Assembly: GCA_002372875.1 (NCBI GenBank)
Contig: DFJD01000119.1
Span: 4,031 to 17,594 of the forward strand
From: Clostridiales bacterium UBA3680
Lineage (GTDB): Bacteria > Bacillota > Clostridia > Lachnospirales > CAG-274
DNA: 13,564 nt
Direction: 5' to 3'
The notes below the pieces were generated by a model. It was given only the letters and a program-made list of their open reading frames with translations, had not been told where the DNA came from and made no database searches. The translations under genes and the position numbers were made by a program. Positions 7,300 to 13,339 of the stretch are shown in pieces (position 1 is the stretch's first letter; each line of letters begins with the position of its first letter).

Positions 7300-7803
7300 T
7301 TACTTTTTCTGTGCAGCTGCAAACTCCGCGTAGCCGTTCCAACCGTAAACCGCGTCAACGGTCTCGTCAGCAAACACACCTTTGACATCACAAAGATGCA
7401 CTATATGGTCGTCTGCATCAAATGTCTGAGCAACAATTGCGTGTATGAGCAGCCTGCAAGGTATGGGCGCTTTTATTGAAGTACCTTCAACATCCTGCAT
7501 TGTAAGCCCGCATTTGGCAATTTTGTCAGTATCCTTACCGGAGCAGGTTCCGCAGCCGATAAGTGCTCCCGCAATTTCAGTGCCGGGTATCGCAAGAATA
7601 AGCTCTTTTTTCTCGGCGAGGAGATTGAGGCTATACGCGCCCTTATTCAGCGCAAACATTATTTTGCCCGGATTTGTCGAAGCGTAAGTCCAGAACGCGA
7701 GAGTGGCGAGATTAGTTGTTCCGTCAGGCTTTTCCGTACAAATCAAGGTCATAGAATTGGGTGAAGTGTAAACCGGAGCATTTGCAATTGTTATCTTTTT
7801 CAT
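7300..7803 (-). CDS. Flavin reductase-like protein (FMN-binding split barrel)
   Basis: A 167-residue cytosolic protein of the flavin reductase/flavoredoxin group, which bind FMN in a split beta-barrel. The segments NSMTLICTEKPDGTTNLATLAF (16-37), GKIMFALNKGAYSLNLLAEKKELILAIPG (46-74) and the later IPCRLLIHAIVAQTF and HIVHLCDVKGVFAD are typical. Several cysteines (C84, C87, C98) cluster in GCGTCSGKDTDKIAKCG. It is the first gene of the radical SAM cassette, with AAGGAAG as ribosome binding site and a consensus promoter upstream; the marR Shine-Dalgarno begins directly after its stop. A role in passing electrons to the radical SAM clusters, or in handling the effector sensed by MarR, is inference only. 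Close alternatives are other pyridoxamine-oxidase-fold proteins. Confidence 0.8.
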   Translation of the reverse strand: MKKITIANAPVYTSPNSMTLICTEKPDGTTNLATLAFWTYASTNPGKIMFALNKGAYSLNLLAEKKELILAIPGTEIAGALIGCGTCSGKDTDKIAKCGLTMQDVEGTSIKAPIPCRLLIHAIVAQTFDADDHIVHLCDVKGVFADETVDAVYGWNGYAEFAAAQKK

Positions 7804-7850
7804 AATAATACTTCCTTTCGCAGTACAACTGCATTTTAATTCGTATCAAT

Positions 7851-7879
7851 ATTATACCATATAGGAATATATTTGTCAA
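7851..7879 (-). promoter_or_regulatory. Perfect-consensus promoter of the radical SAM cassette
   Basis: On the minus strand TTGACA (7879-7874), a 17-nt spacer and TATAAT (7856-7851) match the sigma-A consensus at all twelve positions. The spacer and the start region contain imperfect dyads (for example ATTGATACGAAT just after the -10 box) that could bind the MarR product. A promoter this strong normally needs repression, which fits autoregulation by MarR. Confidence 0.9.
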
Positions 7880-8007
7880 TAGTTTTTATAAAAAGTTTAA
7901 AAAATCAAGGTGAATATATGTTTTGCCGGAAAGCCAAGCAGAAACAGGCTTGATAATACTGTTGCATAAAAGGAAAGCAAAAGTAATTTATAAAGCAGCG
8001 AACCTTT

Positions 8008-8045
8008 ACCCCCATACGAGGGTGTCCATAGCGTGAACGCCCTCC
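8008..8045 (+). other. Weak candidate for an origin-of-transfer (nick region)
   Basis: A short imperfect inverted repeat, ACCC(C)C - ATAC - G(A)GGGT (8008-8023), is followed 10 nt later by GAACGCCCTCC (8035-8045). This resembles the layout of MOBQ/RSF1010-type nick regions, where an inverted repeat precedes a GCGCCCT-like core. No relaxase gene is present in the window, so this is only a hint. Confidence 0.2.
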
Positions 8046-8233
8046 TTCACCCCTCGGTGCAGACCGAACGAAAAAAGCGCTCTGAGCCGCTTTTGATATG
8101 TGGGTAGGGTAATACATTACCCGCTTGTTTTGAACGGCGCACAGCGCGAAAAATCCCCGATTTTCGACCCGGATTCGCCTATTTCAGATGTAGGTACAAG
8201 CAGCAATAAGCCCAATGACAGAATTGGTAATGC

Positions 8234-8362
8234 GTGACAGCGTGACAAACGTGACAGCAGTTATCAATCCCACTCTGTAAAAGGCTTTCCGCTGTCACGC
8301 TCGCCTGTGGCATCAGTGTGACAGCCGTGACAAGTGTTGGACGGGTGACGGTTCTGTGTCAC
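8234..8362. repeat. Cluster of GTGACA hexamers in both orientations
   Basis: Direct copies of GTGACA begin at 8234, 8242, 8251, 8318 and 8327; TGTCAC (the inverse) begins at 8293 and 8357; a GTGACG variant begins at 8345. Neighbouring direct copies are 8-9 bp apart. Spacing and spacer lengths are irregular and short, so it is not a CRISPR array. It may be a multi-site protein binding region such as a replication-initiator iteron set, or a remnant of a repeat-bearing gene start. Confidence 0.65.
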
Positions 8363-8423
8363 GACCGCTGTTTGAGCGGTTTAAACCTGATTTACTAATT
8401 TAAAACCGAATATCAAACAAATT

Positions 8424-8461
8424 AAGCGGAGAAATAGATAATGTCTATATTCTCCGCTTTT
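8424..8461 (+). terminator. Hairpin that is either a terminator or a start-codon-masking structure
   Basis: AAGCGGAGAA (8424-8433) pairs with TTCTCCGCTT (8450-8459), and inside it ATAGA pairs with TCTAT around a TAATG loop, with one bulged A; TTTT ends the stem. The only ATG available to the Rhs fragment (8441) lies in the loop region and its GGAG ribosome binding site is buried in the stem. Read one way it is a rho-independent terminator; read the other it would silence translation of the fragment. Confidence 0.6.
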
Positions 8462-8893
8462 CGTACATATAAGAGGAAATCGTATAAAAAAGTTGCAACC
8501 GGCACGGAAATAGATTATACTTATGATAAGAACGATCGCTTAACACAGGTGGGCAATGAAGTTTACATCTACGATGATAACGGAAATCTTGCAGGCGAAA
8601 CAGGTGGAGAAGCTGAAAAAGTCTACACTTATGACAGTGAAAATCGGCTTGTAAAGTCAAAAATTACAGCCGGAAACGGTGTAACTATCCAAACTTATGA
8701 ATATGACTTCAACGGCAACAGAACAGCGGTAAGCACAAACGAAATCACAAGAAAAGAAGTTGCCGGTCATAGGTCAGCAGAAGGATGGCATTTTGATGAA
8801 CATATAATATGTGATAGTAAAGAAACAATTAAACATATTAACCTGTATAGTAAAAAAAGAAAATTTCGTGTTCATCTGTTTTGGGAGGGTTAA
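8441..8893 (+). CDS. Orphan Rhs/YD-repeat fragment with variable C-terminal tip
   Basis: A 150-residue frame, far shorter than an intact Rhs/YD protein (over 1000 residues). Four YD motifs are clear: YTYDKNDRLTQV (26-37), YIYDDNGNLAGE (42-53), YTYDSENRLVKS (62-73) and YEYDFNGNRTAV (86-97). From about residue 104 the sequence changes to a histidine/basic tail (HFDEHI, KHINLY, FRVHLFW), the place where toxin tips are attached in polymorphic Rhs proteins. There is no signal peptide, no shell domain and no typical DPxG junction. The start at 8441 lies in a hairpin and its first 15 residues do not look like Rhs, so the real protein may not be made as such. The likely origin is a recombined orphan tip of a larger Rhs gene. 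It is followed at 3 bp by a candidate immunity gene. Confidence 0.7.
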   Translation: MSIFSAFRTYKRKSYKKVATGTEIDYTYDKNDRLTQVGNEVYIYDDNGNLAGETGGEAEKVYTYDSENRLVKSKITAGNGVTIQTYEYDFNGNRTAVSTNEITRKEVAGHRSAEGWHFDEHIICDSKETIKHINLYSKKRKFRVHLFWEG

Positions 8894-8896
8894 TAA

Positions 8897-9406
8897 TTGC
8901 TGAATGATTTCATACAATTTATAGTTACAAAAAAATTTAGTTTACTCTCATCTGATAATAAAAATGAATTAACTAAACTTTTTTTAAACAAATTTTCAAA
9001 CCTGACATCTTTACACTATTTTTGGACTGACTTAAAAATTAATGACAAAGTTATAATTGCAAAGCTTAAACCGGATGACGATTTTTATAAGAATCACATT
9101 AATGATATAATATCAATTGTATCCGGTAATATTATAATTTTATCAATAGATACAGATTGTTCTGTCAATAATACAAATGACGAATTAATGATAAAAACAG
9201 AAAAAGATTCTTTAATTAATTTATTAATAGAGTATTATTGGGAATTAGATGAAATAATCATATTTGACACTTTAATGAATTGGTTTATATGTGTTAACCA
9301 CAATTTTGAAATTATTATATATACTAAGTTTCATTACAGTGAGATATTAGAAAAACTAGAAAGAGCCAATAAATATGGCGCAATAGTTAGATTTATAAAA
9401 AAGTGA
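8897..9406 (+). CDS. AT-rich small protein, candidate immunity protein for the Rhs tip
   Basis: A 169-residue soluble protein, no signal peptide, no membrane segment. The C-terminal half, EYYWELDEIIIFDTLMNWFICVNHNFEI (112-139), recalls small Firmicutes immunity-like families with a W...NH motif (DUF6756-like), but I am not sure. The start is TTG: GGGAGGG (8883-8889), inside the last codons of the Rhs fragment, lies 7 nt upstream, which decides the start and points to translational coupling. The gene is far more AT-rich than both the backbone and the radical SAM cassette, a sign of separate transfer. Position directly after a polymorphic toxin tip is the standard place for the cognate immunity gene; that role is inferred from context. 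Confidence 0.6.
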   Translation: MLNDFIQFIVTKKFSLLSSDNKNELTKLFLNKFSNLTSLHYFWTDLKINDKVIIAKLKPDDDFYKNHINDIISIVSGNIIILSIDTDCSVNNTNDELMIKTEKDSLINLLIEYYWELDEIIIFDTLMNWFICVNHNFEIIIYTKFHYSEILEKLERANKYGAIVRFIKK

Positions 9407-9494
9407 GGGATTATCCTAAATTTTCTGTAAATTTAAAATTAACACATTAAGCTTTCTGTGATATATAAAATACAGTTTTTATAATTTTATATAA

Positions 9495-9527
9495 GACGGT
9501 GAACAAATCGTTCACCGTCAAATTTTT
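9495..9527 (+). terminator. Rho-independent terminator after the candidate immunity gene
   Basis: GACGGTGAAC (9495-9504) pairs perfectly with GTTCACCGTC (9510-9519) around a 5-nt loop and is followed by AAATTTTT. It ends the Rhs-tip/immunity transcript. The 88 bp between the gene and the hairpin hold nothing recognisable. Confidence 0.88.
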
Positions 9528-9555
9528 AGAGTTTGTAAGTGTGTGAAAGCTTTTT

Positions 9556-9603
9556 TGATATGTACCCTCTTTACTGGACACTCAGTAATGAGGGTACATA
9601 TCA
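9556..9603. repeat. 48-bp near-perfect palindrome, possibly joined insertion-sequence ends
   Basis: The 21-nt arm 9556-9576 (starting TGATATGTACCCTC) is complementary to 9583-9603 (ending GAGGGTACATATCA) at 20 of 21 positions, with a 6-nt loop. No T-run follows on either strand, so it is not a typical terminator. The TG...CA outer bases and the TACCCTC-like inner sequence resemble IS3-type terminal inverted repeats, as though both ends of an element remained without its transposase. No target-site duplication is visible. It ends 2 bp before the 17-bp repeat at 9606. Confidence 0.7.
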
Positions 9604-9605
9604 GA

Positions 9606-9622
9606 TCTTCATAGCCCCTTTT
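9606..9622 (-). repeat. Right copy of the 17-bp inverted repeat
   Basis: On the minus strand this reads AAAAGGGGCTATGAAGA, identical to 4609-4625. It lies 35 bp past the MATE stop codon in the direction of MATE transcription, mirroring the position of the left copy after the GNAT gene. Confidence 0.75.
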
Positions 9623-9657
9623 CGTTTAATTGCATATTATACTAAAATCATATTTAC

Positions 9658-11022
9658 TTACAGCTTATCGACAACATTTTTGAATATACTTCTCAGGAAG
9701 AACTGAGAAAGGAACAAACTGGCAATTTCGGCTATTATAAAGCAATACCATACATTATCCAAAACACCCGTAAGCGAGAGCAGATATGCCGAGGGAAGAA
9801 GGAACGCTATCTGTCTTGTAAGGGAAACGATCATACTCTTTATGCCGTGACCTAAAGCTTGAAGAGTGGAAAGGGCAACAATGCTCGCTCCGGCGAAAAT
9901 AAAGTGAAGACTTATGATCCTCAAAGCGGGAACGCCTATTTTAAGCATCTCCTCCGAAGCATTGAATATTGCAAGCATTTTGTCGGGAAACAGCTGCATG
10001 ACCGCCAAACCGATAAGCATTATCAAAACGGCATATATGGTACTTAGCTTTATGGTCTGCTTGAGCCTGTCTTTAAGGTGGGCACCGTAGCTGAAGGCGA
10101 TAATGGGCACCATACCGTTGTTAAGACCGAACACGGGCATAAATACGAAGCTTTGAAGCTTGAAGTAAACACCGAACACAGCCGTTGCCGTTGAGGTGAA
10201 GCCCATTAGTATCTTGTTTATTCCGTACACCATGACAGAACCCACAGATGACATTATTATGGAAGGAACACCTACTGAAAGTATTGTTCCTATGGTTTTG
10301 GGATTAGGCTTAAATCCCTTGAAGTCAAAGTGTATCTCGTGATTTTGGGTGAGATTGAAAAATATGGCAAGCACACCCGCGATACACTGCCCTATTACCG
10401 TGGCTATAGCGGCACCTGCCGTTGCCATTTTGGGGATACCAAGTGCGGGAACGCCGAAAATGAATACGGGATCGAGTATAATGTTTACGACCGCACCTAT
10501 GCTTTGTGTTATCATGGTGTATGTCGTTTTTCCCGTGGATTGAAGCAATCTTTCAAAGCTCATCTGTATGAAAAAGCCGAAGGAACATAAACATACTATT
10601 CTAAGATAATCACAGCCGTAACCGAGTATTTCCACATCATTTGTTTGCGACTCCATGAAGGGTCTTGTAAGAAAAAGTCCGATAAAAATAAATAATATGT
10701 AAACAATGGCAATAAGAAAAAGTCCGTTCAGCGCGGCACTTTTAACACCCTCTTTATCTTTTGCCCCGAGACATCTTGAAAGCATGGCATTCATACCCAC
10801 ACCTATACCGATACCCATAGAAAGCATAAAACTTTGCATGGGAAAGGCAAGAGAAACGGCAGTGAGGGCATTCTCACTGAGTTTGGATACGAAAACACTG
10901 TCCACTATGTTATACATTGCCTGCACTATCATTGAAATTATCATAGGCAGTGCCATGGAAATAAGAAGCTTATTGACGGGCATTACCGCCATTTTATTTT
11001 CCTTGGAAACCTGTTCGCTCAT
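9658..11022 (-). CDS. MATE-family efflux transporter
   Basis: A 454-residue inner membrane protein of the MATE family, which exports drugs or metabolites using a proton or sodium gradient. The first helix and loop, LPMIISMIVQAMYNIVDSVFVSKL (25-48), with Asp41, followed by LTAVSLAFPMQSFMLSMGIGIGVGMNAMLSRCLGAKDKEGV, form the family N-terminal signature; the second repeat begins near GTILSVGVPSIIMSSVGSVMVYGINKIL. Length and alternating hydrophobic segments fit the usual 12 helices. The start is set by GGAGGT 3 nt plus AAA upstream of the ATG. A possible extended -10 (TGCTATGAT, 11051-11043) lies close upstream. It stands alone, divergent from ftsH; the exported compound is unknown. No clear T-tailed terminator follows it. 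Confidence 0.95.
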   Translation of the reverse strand: MSEQVSKENKMAVMPVNKLLISMALPMIISMIVQAMYNIVDSVFVSKLSENALTAVSLAFPMQSFMLSMGIGIGVGMNAMLSRCLGAKDKEGVKSAALNGLFLIAIVYILFIFIGLFLTRPFMESQTNDVEILGYGCDYLRIVCLCSFGFFIQMSFERLLQSTGKTTYTMITQSIGAVVNIILDPVFIFGVPALGIPKMATAGAAIATVIGQCIAGVLAIFFNLTQNHEIHFDFKGFKPNPKTIGTILSVGVPSIIMSSVGSVMVYGINKILMGFTSTATAVFGVYFKLQSFVFMPVFGLNNGMVPIIAFSYGAHLKDRLKQTIKLSTIYAVLIMLIGLAVMQLFPDKMLAIFNASEEMLKIGVPALRIISLHFIFAGASIVALSTLQALGHGIKSMIVSLTRQIAFLLPSAYLLSLTGVLDNVWYCFIIAEIASLFLSQFFLRSIFKNVVDKL

Positions 11023-11094
11023 TTTACCTCCAAATACTTGAAATCATAGCATTTATTGCCGCTTTTTCCGCCACTACTGTTTCAAAGCCTCTCA

Positions 11095-11114
11095 CCAATG
11101 CACTAAAGCATTGG
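11095..11114 (-). other. Perfect hairpin upstream of the MATE gene
   Basis: CCAATGC and GCATTGG form a perfect 7-bp stem with a 6-nt loop in the 297-bp MATE/ftsH intergenic region. It is about 75 bp before the MATE start and lies upstream of the possible -10 box, so it could be an operator or part of a longer leader. There is no T-run on either strand. Confidence 0.45.
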
Positions 11115-11223
11115 CATCGAGTCTTTTCATTGTATTGACGAAAAAATCTGACAATAACTACCCCATGTTTCAACGGATAATCAGTATAAAAACATTTGAT
11201 TATTATAAATTAAATAAATATTG

Positions 11224-11252
11224 TTGTCAATAAAAAATTATTGTGGTAAAAT
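11224..11252 (+). promoter_or_regulatory. Sigma-A promoter of ftsH
   Basis: TTGTCA (11224-11229), a 17-nt spacer and TAAAAT (11247-11252) each match five of six consensus positions. The start would be near 11259, within a small dyad, AGTTG-AGA-CAACT (11257-11269), that could be an operator. AAAGGGG (11306-11312) serves as ribosome binding site for the ATG at 11320. Confidence 0.75.
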
Positions 11253-11319
11253 AGTAAGTTGAGACAACTCAAAAACACTTGTAAAACTAAGGAAACAACA
11301 AAACGAAAGGGGCATATAG

Positions 11320-13290
11320 ATGGAAAAAGATTTGGAAAAAGAAAAACCCGACGCAAAAGGAAAGCCCGGCAGTGACGGAAGGCTGTTTCTTACCGTGCTC
11401 GCCTTTTCTCTTGCGTTAACGCTTCTGTTCAACGCCATCAGCGATATAAACGATTCAAGAAGGCACACCGAGCTTGATTACAGCGAGTTTATAAAAATGG
11501 TGGAAGATGATAAAATTTCAAAGGTAGAGTTTAGAGCGGACAGACTTATAGTTACTCCCAACAGTGAAAAGCTGACCGCCGATGATAAAAAGCTTCCCGA
11601 TTTTGCAAAGGAATATTCTACCGGATATGTGCAAGATGATGAGCTTGTAAAGCTTTTAAAGGAAAAAGATGTGGAGTTTTATTCCCCCATACAGTACAAT
11701 TCTCCCATAGTTTCCTTTTTTGTATCATGGGTGCTTCCAATACTCATAATGTTCCTTATATTCTCGCTTTTTACCAGATTTCTTGGCAGAATGATAGGAG
11801 GAGCGGGCGGAATAGGCGCAATCGGAAAATCCAATGCCAAAGTATATATGCAAAAGGAAACGGGTGTTACCTTCGCCGATGTTGCAGGTGAGGAAGAGGC
11901 AAAAGAATCTCTTGTGGAAATAATCGACTATCTGCACAACCCCGAAAAATATGTGAAGATAGGTGCAAAGCAGCCTAAAGGCGCCCTTCTTGTGGGACCT
12001 CCGGGTACCGGTAAAACGCTGCTTGCAAAAGCTGTTGCAGGTGAGGCGGGTGTCACATTTATGTCACTTTCCGGCTCCGATTTCGAGGAAATGTTCGTAG
12101 GTGTGGGTGCCTCAAGAGTAAGAGAGCTTTTTAAAGAGGCAAATGAAAATGCTCCCTGTATAGTGTTTATAGATGAGCTTGATGCCGTAGGTCATAAAAG
12201 AGACAACACCCTTGGCACCAACGACCAAACACTTAACCAGCTGTTAAGCGAAATGGACGGTTTCGATTCTTCCAAGGGCGTTGTAATACTTGCCGCCACA
12301 AACAGACCCGAAGTTCTCGATAAGGCACTTTTAAGACCGGGCCGCTTTGACAGAAGAGTTATAGTGGAAGCTCCCGACCTTAAAGGAAGAATAGATATTT
12401 TGAAGGTCCATGCAAAGGACGTTGCCATGGATGATGACATCGACCTTGAAAAGATCGCCCTTGCCACAAGCGGCGGAACGGGTGCAGACCTTGCCAACAT
12501 CATAAACGAGGGTGCCCTAAGAGCCGTAAGAATGGGCAGAGAAAAAGTCACTCAGGAAGACCTTATGGAATCGGTGGAAGTGGTTATTGCAGGTAAGGAA
12601 AAGAAAGACAGGATAATGAATGACGAGGAAAAGAGAATTGTTGCCACTCACGAAGTCGGTCACGCTCTTGCAGCCGCCATTGAGAAAAACTCCCAGCCCG
12701 TGCAGAAAATAACCATAATTCCCAGAACGATGGGCGCCCTGGGATATACTCTTCAAGTTCCCGAAGAAGAAAGGTACCTGATGAGTAAAGACGAAATACT
12801 GTCGCGTATAGTTACCCTTCTTGCAGGAAGAAGCGCCGAGGAAGTGGTTTTCAACAAAATTACCACGGGAGCTTCAAACGATATAGAAAAGGCAAGCGAG
12901 CTTGCAAGAAATATGATAAGCATTTACGGAATGAGCGATACCTTCGATATGATGGCACTCGCATCCGTGGAAAACCGCTACTTAGATGCCCGAAAGGCGT
13001 ACAATGTAGGTTCTCAAACCGTGGCAAAACTTGACGCGGAGGTTCTTGAAGTAATACGCAGCTGTCACCAAAGGGCAAAACAGATATTAAAAGACAATTA
13101 TGATGCCCTCATAGAGATAAGTCAATATCTTTACGAAAAGGAAACCATTACAGGCGACCAATTTATGGAAATACTAAAAAAATACCGTCCCGATGAAAAA
13201 ACGGAAGAGGAAAAGACGGAACCCGAAAACAAAGACGGCGAAAATAAGGACAGCGAAAAAACGAGCGACGAAAGCAAAGATAATCAATGA
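11320..13290 (+). CDS. ftsH: ATP-dependent zinc metalloprotease FtsH
   Basis: A membrane-anchored AAA+ protease that extracts and degrades misfolded membrane proteins and some regulators. Order: cytoplasmic N-tail, first membrane helix (21-42), extracytoplasmic domain (about 45-125), second membrane helix (129-152), AAA domain with Walker A GPPGTGKT (226-233), pore loop MFVG (258-261), Walker B IVFIDELDA (281-289), SRH with arginine fingers R339 and R342, then the zinc protease HEVGH (444-448) with the third ligand D521 in TTGASNDIEKA. All catalytic residues are present; HEVGH replaces the more usual HEAGH. The 656-residue length is normal, ending in a lysine/glutamate-rich disordered tail from about residue 626. 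Single-gene transcript with its own promoter and a strong 3' hairpin. Confidence 0.97.
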   Translation: MEKDLEKEKPDAKGKPGSDGRLFLTVLAFSLALTLLFNAISDINDSRRHTELDYSEFIKMVEDDKISKVEFRADRLIVTPNSEKLTADDKKLPDFAKEYSTGYVQDDELVKLLKEKDVEFYSPIQYNSPIVSFFVSWVLPILIMFLIFSLFTRFLGRMIGGAGGIGAIGKSNAKVYMQKETGVTFADVAGEEEAKESLVEIIDYLHNPEKYVKIGAKQPKGALLVGPPGTGKTLLAKAVAGEAGVTFMSLSGSDFEEMFVGVGASRVRELFKEANENAPCIVFIDELDAVGHKRDNTLGTNDQTLNQLLSEMDGFDSSKGVVILAATNRPEVLDKALLRPGRFDRRVIVEAPDLKGRIDILKVHAKDVAMDDDIDLEKIALATSGGTGADLANIINEGALRAVRMGREKVTQEDLMESVEVVIAGKEKKDRIMNDEEKRIVATHEVGHALAAAIEKNSQPVQKITIIPRTMGALGYTLQVPEEERYLMSKDEILSRIVTLLAGRSAEEVVFNKITTGASNDIEKASELARNMISIYGMSDTFDMMALASVENRYLDARKAYNVGSQTVAKLDAEVLEVIRSCHQRAKQILKDNYDALIEISQYLYEKETITGDQFMEILKKYRPDEKTEEEKTEPENKDGENKDSEKTSDESKDNQ

Positions 13291-13300
13291 TTTAACAAAC

Positions 13301-13339
13301 TAAGTAAGCACCCCGCTTCTAAAGCGGGGTGCTTACTTA
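13301..13339 (+). terminator. Strong hairpin ending ftsH
   Basis: An 18-bp perfect stem (13301-13318 with 13322-13339) with core GCACCCCGCTT/AAGCGGGGTGC and a 3-nt CTA loop starts 10 bp after the ftsH stop. The plus-strand tail is AAATTC, without a true T-run, but the size and position fit a transcription terminator or an mRNA-stabilising stem. Confidence 0.8.

Larger units (their letters stand above)
7880..8423. other. Non-coding stretch between the radical SAM cassette and the Rhs fragment
   Basis: No convincing gene lies here. Visible structure: an AAAAGCG/CGCTTTT hairpin (8074-8094), a GGGTAAT/ATTACCC inverted repeat (8107-8122), a cluster of GTGACA repeats (8234-8362), an ACCGCT/AGCGGT hairpin (8364-8380) overlapping the palindrome GGTTTAAACC (8378-8387), and an origin-of-transfer-like motif near 8008-8045. 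The texture is that of control DNA from a mobile element whose genes are gone. Confidence 0.6.

Noticed and set aside
7259..7342. Longer MarR protein starting at 7342
   Set aside because: The extra 28 residues overlap the flavin reductase 3' end, are not MarR-like and would read through the ribosome binding site and hairpin; homology begins at the ATG 7258.
7905..8117. Minus-strand frame of 70 codons in the empty stretch
   Set aside because: Composition is irregular, no ribosome binding site and no similarity; it runs across hairpins and repeat DNA.
8234..8362. CRISPR-like array
   Set aside because: Repeats are only 6 bp, occur in both orientations and have irregular spacing of 2 to about 60 bp.
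9556..9603. Terminator for MATE or for the immunity gene
   Set aside because: There is no T-run after the stem on either strand, and the immunity gene already has a proper terminator at 9495-9527.
4609..9622. Integrative element with its own integrase
   Set aside because: No recombinase, transposase, relaxase or direct-repeat attachment pair was found inside the block; only inverted 17-bp repeats bound it.
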